A DNA stretch of 64,000 nt from PALSA-894 sp963757565 (GCA_963757565.1 CAVWSB010000011.1:2418001-2482000), one strand, 5' to 3'; shown: positions 53,314 to 62,623, counted from the first letter of the stretch. Translations and numbers: made by a program. The notes: generated from the letters alone by a model not told the origin.

Positions 53314-53697
53314 ATGCCGTCCATGCTGCCGCGCGTTTTTCTGCTCCTCATTCTCTCCGCCTCGCCCGCCCTCGCCCAGCCCGCGGCCGGGGGCCGCGCG
53401 CCTTATGAGCCCGATCTGCAGCGGCTCTCCGAAATTCTCGGTGCACTGCATTATCTGCGCGACATCTGTGGCGCGCGCGAGGGACAGGTCTGGCGCAACG
53501 AGATGCAGGCACTGGTCGATGCCGAGGCACCGAGCGGCGAGCGGCGCGAGCGCCTGGTGGCAAGTTTCAACCGCGGCTACCGCGGGTTCCAGCAGACCTA
53601 TCGCACCTGCACGCCGGCCGCCGACTACGCCATCCGGCGCTATCTCGACGAAGGCTCGAAACTCGCGCGTGACATCACGGCGCGGTACGCCAACTAG
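53314..53697 (+). CDS. TIGR02301 family exported protein
   Basis: 127 aa. Signal peptide PRVFLLLILSASPALAQ (to about 22), then the family-conserved YEPDLQRLSEILGALHYLRDICGAREGQVWRNEMQALVDAEAPSGERRERLVASFNRGYRGFQQTYRTCTPAADYAIRRYLDEG. Two cysteines (in ICGA and RTCTP) could form a periplasmic disulfide. TIGR02301 is confined mainly to Hyphomicrobiales, so it also supports the taxonomic placement. Function unknown. Confidence 0.88.
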   Translation: MPSMLPRVFLLLILSASPALAQPAAGGRAPYEPDLQRLSEILGALHYLRDICGAREGQVWRNEMQALVDAEAPSGERRERLVASFNRGYRGFQQTYRTCTPAADYAIRRYLDEGSKLARDITARYAN

Positions 53698-53818
53698 CGC
53701 GAATATCTTCGATTTTTCGCGTTAACCTTTCCTAAAGTCTCACCTGTCCGCTCCAAAAGCTCATGCTAACGTCGCTCGACTGGGACGGCGCGCAAGCGCC
53801 GCGGTAGGGCCTGAGACA

Positions 53819-54085
53819 ATGAGCATTGCGCCACAGATCGATCCGGCACGCGAGCCGGCGTCCGATACCGAGCAGAAGCAGATCGCACTGAGTTTTCTCC
53901 TGGAAGCCTGGAGCGAAGCACGGCTCGAGGGCGTCGATGGCGACTGCCTGGCGCAGGCGTCCCTGTTCAGCGCGCTGAGCGAACTCGTGACGACCTATGG
54001 CGAGGACGCGACCGCCAAGTTTGCCGAGGGACTGGGCGCCCGCATCCGCAACGGCGAATTTTCTCTGCGCATCGCGCGCCAATAG
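53819..54085 (+). CDS. Small conserved hypothetical protein
   Basis: 88 aa, soluble and acidic: EQKQIALSFLLEAWSEARLEGVDGDCLAQASLFSALSELVTTYGEDATAKFAEGLGARIRNGEFSLRIARQ. Mostly helical with no known domain. Proteins of this length and composition recur in Bradyrhizobiaceae. ATG start at 53819; the upstream 120 bp has no other gene. No function is proposed. Confidence 0.7.
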   Translation: MSIAPQIDPAREPASDTEQKQIALSFLLEAWSEARLEGVDGDCLAQASLFSALSELVTTYGEDATAKFAEGLGARIRNGEFSLRIARQ

Positions 54086-54167
54086 GCGCCTTCGAACGCC
54101 TCCCGCTCAGCGCCCTTGAGACTGGCCGACCTGCGCCTTAGGTTGAGGGCCACGCAGGGACATCTCC

Positions 54168-55058
54168 ATGAAAGCGGCTTTGCTGCCCGATCGCGGCGTC
54201 GTAAAGGTTGCGGGCGAGGACGCGCGCAAATTCCTCAACGGCCTGCTCACCGCCGACCTCGCCAAGGTTTCGCCCGGGCGCGCCGCCTATGCGGCGCTGC
54301 TCACCCCCAAGGGCAAGATCATGGTCGACATGATCGTGACCGAAGCGTCGGCGGAAGATGGTGGCGGCTTCTTCCTCGATTGTCCGCGCGCGCTCTGCAA
54401 AACCCTGGTGGATCGGCTCGGTTTCTACAAACTGCGCGCCAAGGTGACCGTCGAGGATCTGTCCGAAGCGCTCGGCGTGATGACGGGTTGGGAGAGCAGC
54501 GGCGAAACCGATTGCGGCCTATGTTTCGCCGACCCGCGTCTGCCGGCCCTCGGGATGCGCTGCATTCTGCCGCCCGGCCTCTTCGCCGAAGCCGCCGCCG
54601 ATCTCGGCGCAACCGCGGTCGACGCGACAGAGCATGATGCGTACCGCATCGCGCTTGGCGTCCCGCGCGGCGGGCTCGATTTCCAGTACAACGACGCCTT
54701 CCCGCACGAAGCCGACATGGACCAGCTCAACGGCATCGACTTCGAGAAGGGCTGCTATGTCGGGCAGGAGGTCGTCTCGCGCGTCGAGCATCGCGGCACC
54801 GCACGCAAGCGGGTGGTGCCGGTGACGTTTCAGGACTTCGCGCCGGAGGCCGGCGTGCCGGTCAAGGCCGGCGAGACCGAGGCCGGCATCATGGGATCGT
54901 CGGCCAAAGGCCGCGGCCTTGCGATGCTGCATCTCGGGCGGATCGGCGATGCGCTCGCGAGTGGCACACCGATCATCTCCGGCGGCATCGAAATCGCGCC
55001 GGTCAAGCCTGCCTGGGCGCGCTTCGACTGGCCGGGCGAAGCCAAGGCGGCGGAGTAG
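54168..55058 (+). CDS. ygfZ: YgfZ/GcvT domain (folate-binding) iron-sulfur cluster protein
   Basis: 296 aa. Folate-dependent protein needed for assembly or repair of some Fe-S enzymes. The diagnostic motif KGCYVGQEVVSRVEHRGTARKR is near residues 196-217, with the invariant Cys. N-terminal block DRGVVKVAGEDARKFLNGLLTADL and GVPRGGLDFQYNDAFPHEADMDQLNGIDFEKGCY are also typical. The start ATG 54168 begins MKAALLPDRG. tag follows with a 1-base gap, so both are in one operon. Confidence 0.93.
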   Translation: MKAALLPDRGVVKVAGEDARKFLNGLLTADLAKVSPGRAAYAALLTPKGKIMVDMIVTEASAEDGGGFFLDCPRALCKTLVDRLGFYKLRAKVTVEDLSEALGVMTGWESSGETDCGLCFADPRLPALGMRCILPPGLFAEAAADLGATAVDATEHDAYRIALGVPRGGLDFQYNDAFPHEADMDQLNGIDFEKGCYVGQEVVSRVEHRGTARKRVVPVTFQDFAPEAGVPVKAGETEAGIMGSSAKGRGLAMLHLGRIGDALASGTPIISGGIEIAPVKPAWARFDWPGEAKAAE

Positions 55059-55059
55059 A

Positions 55060-55662
55060 ATGGCCGCCCTGCTCCATCCCGACGGCAAGCACCGTTGTCC
55101 GTGGCCCGGGCAGGACCCGTTCTACGTCGCCTACCACGATGAGGAATGGGGCGTGCCGGAGCGCGACGACCGCGCGCTCTACGAGAAGCTGATGCTCGAC
55201 GGATTCCAGGCGGGGCTCTCGTGGATCACGATCCTGCGCAAGCGCGAGAATTTCCGCAAAGCCTTCGACGGGTTCGTGCCTGAAAAGATCGCGCGCTACA
55301 CGCCGAAGAAAATCGAGCGGCTGATGCAGGACGCCGGCATCGTGCGCAACCGCATGAAGATCGACGGCGCGGTCGCCTCGGCGCGCGCTTATCTCGACGT
55401 GATGGAAAAAGGCCCGGGCTTTTCGGCGCTGCTATGGGGATTTCTCGACGGCGAGCCGAAGATCAACCGCTTTCGCACCCACAAGCAGGTACCCGCCGAA
55501 ACGCCGGTCTCCAAGGCGATGTCGAAGGAATTGTCGGCGCGCGGCTTTAAGTTCGTGGGACCGACGATCGTTTATGCCTTCATGCAGGCGACCGGGATGG
55601 TCAACGACCACCTGGTCGACTGCTACCGTCATGACGATCTGGCGGATCGCGCGGCGAAATAA
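55060..55662 (+). CDS. tag: DNA-3-methyladenine glycosylase I
   Basis: 200 aa. Removes 3-methyladenine from alkylated DNA. Family markers: CPWPGQDPFYVAYHDEEWGVPERDDRALYEKLMLDGFQAGLSWITILRKRENFRKAFDGF (with a zinc-ligand Cys near the N-terminus, the Glu-Trp block and the aromatic pocket) and FKFVGPTIVYAFMQATGMVNDHLVDCYRH with the C-terminal Cys/His zinc ligands. The start ATG 55060 is one base after the ygfZ stop. Confidence 0.95.
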   Translation: MAALLHPDGKHRCPWPGQDPFYVAYHDEEWGVPERDDRALYEKLMLDGFQAGLSWITILRKRENFRKAFDGFVPEKIARYTPKKIERLMQDAGIVRNRMKIDGAVASARAYLDVMEKGPGFSALLWGFLDGEPKINRFRTHKQVPAETPVSKAMSKELSARGFKFVGPTIVYAFMQATGMVNDHLVDCYRHDDLADRAAK

Positions 55663-55669
55663 TCGCGCG

Positions 55670-56041
55670 TCACGCCTTCTCGATCAGGAAATCTTCCTTC
55701 TTGAGCTTGGTGCCCTTCATCTCCTCGCGCATCCAAATCGGCGTCACGCCGCGCCCGGACCACAGGGTTTTCGGGTTCTTGCGCGAGCGATATTTCGGGA
55801 CCGCCTTCTTGCGCGTGCCCTTCTTCGTCCCGCTCATTGCGTTCATCACGCGGGAGGCCTTGGCCGAGGCATAGTCGGAGAGCTCGGACAACTTTTCCTC
55901 GAAGTATGACCGCTGTTCGCTCACCTTGGTCTTGAGGAGCGTTTCCATGCGGTCGATATATTGGCGGAGCTGGCCGATATCCATTTTATCAGGAGATTTG
56001 GTGCCGGGTGGCCGGCCTCTGCGTTTGGCTTTTTTCGCCAT
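55670..56041 (-). CDS. H-NS-like nucleoid protein with N-terminal AT-hook-like motif
   Basis: 123 aa. The C-terminal DNA-binding part matches H-NS: KYRSRKNPKTLWSGRGVTPIWMREEMKG (about 83-110), the RNPxxxxxWxGRGxxPxW pattern. A central coiled coil (GQLRQYIDRMETLLKTKVSEQRSYFEEKLSELSDYASAKAS) would drive oligomerisation. Residues 1-18 add AKKAKRRGRPPGTKSP, an AT-hook-like RGRPP core, which would give two minor-groove contacts. It probably silences AT-rich DNA. Start ATG 56041 with AAAGG upstream; convergent with tag. Confidence 0.87.
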   Translation of the reverse strand: MAKKAKRRGRPPGTKSPDKMDIGQLRQYIDRMETLLKTKVSEQRSYFEEKLSELSDYASAKASRVMNAMSGTKKGTRKKAVPKYRSRKNPKTLWSGRGVTPIWMREEMKGTKLKKEDFLIEKA

Positions 56042-56361
56042 GTTTGACCTTTGGGGTTTCGGAGGTGTGCGCCTTTTAGCGGGGTTCAGTAGTCCCGGCA
56101 AGAATGCGGCAAATATGCGAGCACTATCGCGCGAACATTAAAGCAAACAGTATTGCCGCATGGCTTGAGGTCGTGGTCATATCCCGCCGACGTCGCCGTG
56201 CAAAGCAACCCAGCATTGTCGAAACAGGTTATTCGCTATTTCGGCAAATGTCGGGGTCCCGCCAGTTAATCAGGCGCCGAAGCACCTCGAATCATTTGGT
56301 CCGTTGGGTTTGCTCAATGGCCCTTGGATTCATCGCGATACCTTTGTGGTAAAAGATCGCG
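56042..56361. other. Divergent 320-bp intergenic region (H-NS-like / HD hydrolase)
   Basis: AT-richer than its surroundings, especially near 56150-56360, which fits a target for the H-NS-like protein itself. I saw no gene, hairpin or known promoter element with confidence. Confidence 0.35.
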
Positions 56362-56982
56362 ATGCCAACGCCACCCGCAAAATCCCGCAAAACCGCAACT
56401 CGCGCCTGGCAGCGGATGCTGTCGGGGCGGCGGCTCGATCTGCTTGACCCCTCCGCGCTCGATGTCGAGATCGAGGACATCGCGCACGGGCTTGCGCGCG
56501 TCGCGCGCTGGAACGGGCAGACCTCCGGCGCGCACATCTTCTCGGTCGCGCAGCACACGTTGCTGGTGGAGACGATCGCGCGCCGCCGTGTGACCCTCGA
56601 CCGGCGCGCGCGGCTCGCCGTCATGCTGCACGACGCGCCCGAATACGTGATCGGCGACATGATCACGCCGTTCAAATCGGTGATCGGCGAATCCTACAAG
56701 GCCGTGGAACACCGCCTGCTCGCGGCGATCCATCTGCGCTTCGGCTTGCCGCCATCATTGCCCGCTGAGTTGACGAAAATGATCAAGAGCGCGGACCGCG
56801 CCGCCGCTTTCCTCGAAGCAACACGGCTTGCCGGGTTCGGCGAAAGCGAGGCGAAGCGCTTTTTCGGTACGCCGCCGGAAATCCCGGCAAGCCTGGAGCG
56901 CGAGTACCTCACGCCGTGGCCTGCACGCGACGCGGAAGCGCGCTTTCTGAAGCGGTTTGCGGAGTTGCTCAAAAGCGAATAA
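56362..56982 (+). CDS. HD-domain hydrolase (YfbR-like 5'-nucleotidase type)
   Basis: 206 aa. HD superfamily metal-dependent phosphohydrolase. Metal ligands are in TSGAHIFSVAQHTLLVETIA (His), MLHDAPEYVIGDMITPFKSVIGESYKAVEHRLLAAI (HD pair with a further Asp) and KMIKSADRAAAFLEA (Asp). The order and spacing follow YfbR-type deoxyribonucleoside 5'-monophosphatases. It begins an operon with a tyrosine-phosphatase-like gene (27 bp gap) and an NrtR-like gene (3 bp gap), which suggests nucleotide or NAD salvage. Confidence 0.88.
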   Translation: MPTPPAKSRKTATRAWQRMLSGRRLDLLDPSALDVEIEDIAHGLARVARWNGQTSGAHIFSVAQHTLLVETIARRRVTLDRRARLAVMLHDAPEYVIGDMITPFKSVIGESYKAVEHRLLAAIHLRFGLPPSLPAELTKMIKSADRAAAFLEATRLAGFGESEAKRFFGTPPEIPASLEREYLTPWPARDAEARFLKRFAELLKSE

Positions 56983-57009
56983 CCCAACGCCGCACGCCGC
57001 GAGACCCTC

Positions 57010-57516
57010 ATGATCCATGTTTGTTCGCTTGCCCGCCTGCATGACACCGTGCGCGAAACCGGCGCGCGCCATGTGGTGACGCTGATCAAGGACATTTCGC
57101 TGGTGCATCGGCCTTCGTCCATCGCGCCGGAAAATCATCTGATGCTGGACATGGACGACATCAACGATCCGATCGACGGCTACGTGGCGCCAGGCGAGGA
57201 GCACGTCGGCGATCTGCTGCGCTTCGTGCGCGCATGGGATCGCGCGAACCCGCTGGTGGTGCATTGCTATGCGGGCATCAGCCGCTCGACCGCCGGCGCC
57301 TTCGTCACCGCGTGTGCGCTCAATCCCAACCGCGACGAGACGCAAATTGCGCGCGCGCTGCGCGATGCCTCGCGGACCGCGACGCCGAACGTGCGCATTG
57401 TGATGATCGCCGACCGCCTGCTCGGCCGCGACGGCCGCATGGTGACGGCGATCCGGGCGATCGGTCCCGGCATGGCGGCGTACCAAAGCGAACCGTTCCG
57501 GCTCGATCTGGAATAA
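57010..57516 (+). CDS. Dual-specificity/tyrosine phosphatase-like protein
   Basis: 168 aa. The signature VVHCYAGISRSTAGAF provides the HCX5R loop (C86, R92) that forms the phosphocysteine intermediate. The preceding general-acid region DMDDINDPIDGYVAPGEEHV has an Asp-rich loop. Such small phosphatases are found in many alphaproteobacteria beside nucleotide-handling genes. The target may be a phosphoprotein or an inositol-phosphate-like molecule. Same operon as the HD hydrolase and the NrtR-like gene. Confidence 0.88.
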   Translation: MIHVCSLARLHDTVRETGARHVVTLIKDISLVHRPSSIAPENHLMLDMDDINDPIDGYVAPGEEHVGDLLRFVRAWDRANPLVVHCYAGISRSTAGAFVTACALNPNRDETQIARALRDASRTATPNVRIVMIADRLLGRDGRMVTAIRAIGPGMAAYQSEPFRLDLE

Positions 57517-57519
57517 CGA

Positions 57520-58497
57520 ATGGCGGACAGCGTCCTCACGCCGATCGAAATCGGGCTGACCGCCGCGATCGTCGCTGTGGAGAACGGAGAGCCCGCGATC
57601 CTGATCGCGGGCGACGGTGGCAAATCGGAGCCGCGCGCGGGGCTGCCATTCGGCCCGTTCGATCCGCTGGCCCACCGAACCTTCGAGATCGGACTGCGCG
57701 AATGGGTCGAGGCGCAGACCGGCCTGCGCGTCGGCTATGTCGAACAGCTATACACGTTCGGCGATCGCGGCCGCCACGTTGGTCCCGCCGACGCGGCGCA
57801 TACCGTCTCGATCGGCTACCTCGCGCTCACCCGCATGCCGGAGAGCGCGGCGGCGTTGAAGACCGGCGGCGCCGGTTTCGAGCCGTGGTATCGCTTTTTC
57901 CCGTGGGAGGACTGGCGCGAGAAGCGCCCCGCCATCCTCAACGACACCATCATTCCACTGCTTGCCGCATGGACGGGCCCGCCGCATGGCGAACTCGGCC
58001 GCGCGCTCGGATGGCGCGAGCGGTTGCGCCTCTGCTTCGGCGTGGGCGGCTCGCCGTGGGATGAGGAGAAGGTGCTCGACCGCTACGAGATGCTCTACGA
58101 GGCCGGACTGATCGAGGAGGCGCGGCGCGACGGGCGCGCTTCGGCGCTCGCGCGCGACACGCTCCCTGCATTGGGCGAGGCGATGCGCTTCGACCATCGC
58201 CGCATTCTGGGGACCGCGATCGCGCGGCTGCGCGCCAAGCTGAAATATCGCCCGGTGGTGTTCGAGCTGATGCCGGCCGAGTTCACGCTTACCGAATTGC
58301 AGCACACCGTCGAGGCGATCTCGGGCCGCGTGCTGCACAAGCAGAATTTCCGCCGGCTGGTCGAAGGCACCGCGCTGGTCGAGCCGACCGGCGAGATGTC
58401 CACCGCGACCGGCGGCCGCCCCGCCGCGCTGTTTCGTTTCCGCCGCGAAGTGCTCTCGGAGCGCCCCGCGCCGGGCCTGCGCCTCGGCGGGCGTTGA
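57520..58497 (+). CDS. NrtR-like NAD-metabolism regulator (Nudix-like + winged HTH)
   Basis: 325 aa. Residues about 15-165 show a Nudix-like fold but without a clean catalytic Nudix box, as in NrtR regulators, which sense ADP-ribose. The C-terminal part has FELMPAEFTLTELQHTVEAISGRVLHKQNFRRLVEGTALVEPTGE, the winged HTH hallmark of the NrtR/YjlA group (TLTELQ...NFRR). It probably represses NAD synthesis or salvage genes. Gap to the phosphatase gene is 3 bp. No target operator was recognised. Confidence 0.85.
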   Translation: MADSVLTPIEIGLTAAIVAVENGEPAILIAGDGGKSEPRAGLPFGPFDPLAHRTFEIGLREWVEAQTGLRVGYVEQLYTFGDRGRHVGPADAAHTVSIGYLALTRMPESAAALKTGGAGFEPWYRFFPWEDWREKRPAILNDTIIPLLAAWTGPPHGELGRALGWRERLRLCFGVGGSPWDEEKVLDRYEMLYEAGLIEEARRDGRASALARDTLPALGEAMRFDHRRILGTAIARLRAKLKYRPVVFELMPAEFTLTELQHTVEAISGRVLHKQNFRRLVEGTALVEPTGEMSTATGGRPAALFRFRREVLSERPAPGLRLGGR

Positions 58498-58581
58498 ACC
58501 AACGCGGGCCCCGGCGCGACCAAGTGTTGCGCTGGTGAAGAGCCGGCGCGATTGCTTTATGTTTATTAGCTGGGGCGATTG

Positions 58582-61245
58582 ATGGAATTTCTGGCCGCCG
58601 TTGTGGCGATTGTCGCGCTGTTTATGGCGCTGAAGCTGCGCAAGCGCGTGACCGCGCTCGAATTGCGCATCGCCGACCTAAGCGCGCCGCAGGCCGCGCC
58701 GGAAGCCCGACCACTGCCCCAAGCGCCATTTGTCGCGCCGCCGATTATTGAGCGCGCGGCGCCCGCAACCGCTGCACCGCCCGAACGCATGGACGAAGCC
58801 GCGATCGCGCAGACCCTTAACGATTCCGCGCAATCGCCGGGCGCACCGCCCTTGCCTCCAGCCGAACCCGCGCCTCCTGCGAAAAGCTTCGAGGAGCGCT
58901 TTGGCGCGAGCTGGGTCGTATGGATCGGCGGCATTGCGCTCGCGCTCGGCGGCATCTTCATGGTGCAGTATTCGATCGAGGCGGGGCTGGTCGGCCCCGG
59001 CGTGCGCATCTTCCTCGGCGGCCTGCTGGCCATCGCACTGATCGCGGCCGGCGAATGGACGCGCCGTCGCGAGGTCGCATTCCCGCTCGCGAACGTCCCG
59101 GCCGCGCACATCCCGAGCATCCTCACCGCCGCCGGCACCACCGTCGCCTATGCGACGATCTATGCGGCCTACGCGCTCTACGGTTTCCTCGTGCCCGGCA
59201 CGGCGTTCGTCCTGCTCGGCATCGTGGCGCTCGGCACGCTCGCCGCCGCGCTGCTGCATGGGCCCGCATTGGCCGCACTCGGACAGATCGGCGCCTTCGT
59301 TGCGCCGATGCTGGTCGCCAGCGACACGCCGAACTACTGGGCGCTTTATCTCTATCTCGCGGTCGTCACCGCGGCCTCGTTTACGCTCGCGCGTGCGCGG
59401 CTGTGGCGCTGGCTCGCGATCACGGCAGTCGCCTTCGGCACGCTGTGGATGTTCCCCGGCCTCAACGACATCATCACCAACGGATCGATCGGCGCGCATG
59501 CGTTCCACGCCATCATCGGCTTCGCACTCGTCGCCGCGCTGCTTGTCTCCGGCCTGTTCTACGGACCAGACGCCGAGCCGGGCGAGATCGATCCGGTCTC
59601 GTCCGGCGCGCTCGCCGCGTATCTGTTCGGCACGACCCTGCTCGTGCTCGCCTCGCAGCACGACGGCGTCGCGCTCGCGACGTTCACGCTGCTTGTCGTT
59701 GGCACTGTCGCGATTGCCTGGCGCGCCGAGGCCGCCGTCGCGGCCATTCCGGCCGCCGCCCTACTCGCGTTCTTCGTGATGGCGAACTGGGCGGTCGGCA
59801 TGGAGTTCAAGACGCTGGTTGCGCCCGGCGGCATCGCGAACCTGCCGCCCGAGCCGAACCCGGCACTCTATGGGGCGCACCTGACCCTCGGCTTTGCCTT
59901 CATGGCGCTGTTCGCCGCGTCCGGTTTCCTCGCGCAGGGCCGCTCGTCCCGCCCGCTTCCCTCGATCCTGTGGGCCGCGACCGCCGCAGCCGCACCGCTC
60001 GCGATCCTGATCGCACTGTATTTCCGCATCACGCGCTTCGAGCAATCGTTGCCCTTCGCGGCGCTCGCACTGCTGATCGCCGCGCTGTTCGCCGTCGCGA
60101 CCGAGGTGCTGACCAAACGCGTCCCGCGCCCCGGCAGCGCCTCGGCGGCGGCGATCTTCGCGACCGGTTCGATCGCGGCGCTCGCGCTCGCACTCACATT
60201 CGCGCTGGAAAAAGGCTGGCTCACCGTGGCGCTTGCCCTGATGGTGCCGGGCACCGCATGGGTCGCGGCGCAACGGCCGTTGCCATGGCTGCGCACGCTC
60301 TGCGGAATCCTGGTCGCGCTGGTGATGGCGCGTGTCGGCTACGATCCACGCATCGTCGACGATCCCGGTTCAACGCCGATCTTCAACTGGATCCTTTACG
60401 GCTACGGCATTCCCGCCCTCGCATTCTGGGTCGCGGGCTGGCTGCTACGGCAGCGCGCCGACGACTATCCGGCGCGCGCCGTCGATGCCGGCGCGATCCT
60501 GTTCACCGTGCTGACCGCATCGCTGGAAATCCGCCACTATCTCTACGGCGGCGACATCTATCATCCCTCCGCCGCGCTCACCGAATATGCCCTGCAAGCC
60601 TGCGGTGCACTCGCGTTGGCGATCGGACTGGAGCGCATCCGCATGCGCACCAACTCGATCGTGCACGATATCGCGGCCCGGCTGCTCTTCGGGCTCGCGC
60701 TCGCCGTCATCGTGTTCGGCCTGATGCTGGACGAGAACCCGTTCCTGATGAATCACGCGCCCGGTGGTTACCTCTTCAACATCATGCTGCTCGGCTATGC
60801 GCTGCCCGCTGTGCTCGCTGCGGCGCTGGGTCTGGTCACGCGGGAGACGCGCCCGCAATGGTATCGCACCGTCGCGGCCGTCACGGCGGTCGGGCTCGCG
60901 CTGATGTATCTCTCGCTCGAGGTGCGGGTGTTCTTCAGTCCGGAGGGCACGGCGCTTGCCGGCGTATCGGAAGCGGAGGGTTACACCTACTCGGCGGTGT
61001 GGCTCGCCTTCGGTGTTGTTCTGCTGCTGGTCGGCATTTTCTTGCGCTCGCAACCCGTGCGGCTCTGCTCGGCCGCCGTGGTGCTCATCACCGTCGGCAA
61101 GGTGTTCCTGATCGACATGGGTGGCCTCACCGGCGTGTGGCGGGCGCTTTCGTTTATCGGTCTGGGATTGGTGCTGGTCGGCATCGGCTATCTCTATCAG
61201 CGGCTTCTGTTCAGGAAGCCGCCGGCGACCACGCAACCTGCCTGA
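58582..61245 (+). CDS. DUF2339 multi-pass membrane protein
   Basis: About 887 aa. The N-terminal helix ALKLRKRVTALELRIADL leads into a Pro/Ala-rich linker (about 40-105), then the family-defining KSFEERFGASWVVWIGGIALALGGIFMVQYSIEAGLVGPGVRIFLGGLLAIALIAAGEWTRRRE. Twenty or more hydrophobic segments follow to the end. No catalytic motif and no known function. The start ATG 58582 was chosen over TTG 58579. It ends 2 bp before the convergent HWE kinase gene's stop. Confidence 0.88.
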   Translation: MEFLAAVVAIVALFMALKLRKRVTALELRIADLSAPQAAPEARPLPQAPFVAPPIIERAAPATAAPPERMDEAAIAQTLNDSAQSPGAPPLPPAEPAPPAKSFEERFGASWVVWIGGIALALGGIFMVQYSIEAGLVGPGVRIFLGGLLAIALIAAGEWTRRREVAFPLANVPAAHIPSILTAAGTTVAYATIYAAYALYGFLVPGTAFVLLGIVALGTLAAALLHGPALAALGQIGAFVAPMLVASDTPNYWALYLYLAVVTAASFTLARARLWRWLAITAVAFGTLWMFPGLNDIITNGSIGAHAFHAIIGFALVAALLVSGLFYGPDAEPGEIDPVSSGALAAYLFGTTLLVLASQHDGVALATFTLLVVGTVAIAWRAEAAVAAIPAAALLAFFVMANWAVGMEFKTLVAPGGIANLPPEPNPALYGAHLTLGFAFMALFAASGFLAQGRSSRPLPSILWAATAAAAPLAILIALYFRITRFEQSLPFAALALLIAALFAVATEVLTKRVPRPGSASAAAIFATGSIAALALALTFALEKGWLTVALALMVPGTAWVAAQRPLPWLRTLCGILVALVMARVGYDPRIVDDPGSTPIFNWILYGYGIPALAFWVAGWLLRQRADDYPARAVDAGAILFTVLTASLEIRHYLYGGDIYHPSAALTEYALQACGALALAIGLERIRMRTNSIVHDIAARLLFGLALAVIVFGLMLDENPFLMNHAPGGYLFNIMLLGYALPAVLAAALGLVTRETRPQWYRTVAAVTAVGLALMYLSLEVRVFFSPEGTALAGVSEAEGYTYSAVWLAFGVVLLLVGIFLRSQPVRLCSAAVVLITVGKVFLIDMGGLTGVWRALSFIGLGLVLVGIGYLYQRLLFRKPPATTQPA

Positions 61246-61247
61246 CG

Positions 61248-62378
61248 TCAGGCTTGCGGCGAATAGTCCGGCACGCCCTGCGGGACGAAAAAAGCCACGT
61301 GGGCGCGGACGCCCTGCTCCGGATAATCGATTGCGATATGCCCGCGGTCGCCGGCCAACCGCGAGAACAGCAGCGTGCCAAAGCCGCGCCGCGCCGGCGC
61401 ACTCACCGGCGGTCCGCCGGATTCGTGCCAATCCATCACAAGGCGCGCACCATCCGTTTCGGGGTCGACTCGCCACACCAGCGAAACGCGTCCGTCCGGC
61501 GTCGAAAGCGCGCCGTACTTGATCGCATTGGTGGCGAGCTCGTGCACAACCATCGAGACGTTTACCGCAATCGTGGACGGCACAATGACGTCTGGCCCAG
61601 CGGCGTTGAACCGTTCCGGTCCAACAGCAGCCAGTTCCCCCGCAATCAGATCGCGCACGCGTACCGAACCCCATTGCCGGTCGATCAAAAGCATGTGCGC
61701 ATTCGAGAGTGCATTGATGCGCCCCCCGATATTGGCGCGAAAATCCTCAAGGCTGCTCGACGTGCGCAGGCTGAGCGAGACCAGTGCTTGGCTCATCGCA
61801 AGCGTGTTTTTGACCCGGTGGCGCAACTCCTCGACCAGCAGGTTCTGATGCCATTCTGCGTCTTCGCGGCGTGCGATCTCGCCACGCAATGTAATTTCGC
61901 TCATCACGATCCCGGCTAGTTCGGTCAGCGTTGCGACGTCCTGCGCGGACCAGGCGTGTATCTTGGTATCGATCGCGCATAGCGCGCCGAGCGCATGACC
62001 TTCCGCCGTCACCAGCGGAACGCCGAGATAGGCCGCCACGCCCAGATCGCGGATCGCAAGATTGTCGCAGACGACCGGATGGTTCGGCGCATCGTCAACC
62101 ACCAGCGCGGCACCGGTAGCGACCACATGCTGACAAAACGAATGTGACAATGGCGTCTGCCGCTGCGACGCGATCTGCTCCGGCAGACCGGTCGCGCTCT
62201 TGAAGAATTGACGATCCGCATCGACCAGCGACACCAGCGCGACCGGTACGTCGAGAAGACGGGTCGCGAGCTTCGTGATGCGGTCGAACGACGGGTCGGG
62301 AGCCGAGTTGAGCAGCCCCGTTTGGCGCAGTGCACCGAGGCGCTTCGGCGCGAGCAAAGGTGAATTTTGAGAGGACAT
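61248..62378 (-). CDS. GAF-domain HWE-type sensor histidine kinase
   Basis: 376 aa, soluble. GAF domain at about 30-165 (LLDVPVALVSLVDADRQFFKSATGL, CQHVVATGAALVVDDA, AYLGVPLVTAEGHALGALCAID). The phosphoacceptor H187 is in EELRHRVKNTLAMSQALVSL, and the ATP-binding domain has MVVHELATNAIKYGAL and DWHESGGPPV, the HWE family's Trp/Glu signature (WxExGGP). No response regulator is adjacent. In alphaproteobacteria HWE kinases often feed the PhyR general stress response, which fits the EcfG-type promoters in this window but is only inferred. Start ATG 62378 (MSSQNSPLLA). Confidence 0.9.
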   Translation of the reverse strand: MSSQNSPLLAPKRLGALRQTGLLNSAPDPSFDRITKLATRLLDVPVALVSLVDADRQFFKSATGLPEQIASQRQTPLSHSFCQHVVATGAALVVDDAPNHPVVCDNLAIRDLGVAAYLGVPLVTAEGHALGALCAIDTKIHAWSAQDVATLTELAGIVMSEITLRGEIARREDAEWHQNLLVEELRHRVKNTLAMSQALVSLSLRTSSSLEDFRANIGGRINALSNAHMLLIDRQWGSVRVRDLIAGELAAVGPERFNAAGPDVIVPSTIAVNVSMVVHELATNAIKYGALSTPDGRVSLVWRVDPETDGARLVMDWHESGGPPVSAPARRGFGTLLFSRLAGDRGHIAIDYPEQGVRAHVAFFVPQGVPDYSPQA

Positions 62379-62623
62379 CGATATATCAGTCGTTGCCGGG
62401 GCCCCCCGTGCAACATGTGCCTTTTCGGGTATCGCCGCTGAACTCGGGATGAATGGGATACGGCCATAACATGGCCGACACGTGGTGAAATGGCGAGGGT
62501 TGCGGCGGTGAGAGGCCAAGTCCCAGGCGCACCTCAAATCCACATCAGCCCGGCTCCGGATTTTGCTTCCTGCAAAGAGCGGCTACTGTACTCCACAGAT
62601 CATTGCACGGATGCAAAGTCGAG

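Noticed and set aside
58920..61919. A long open frame on the same strand as the DUF2339 gene, reading 999 codons
   Set aside because: It is Arg-rich with no domain and lies in another frame of an obvious real gene; it is a by-product of high GC codon bias.
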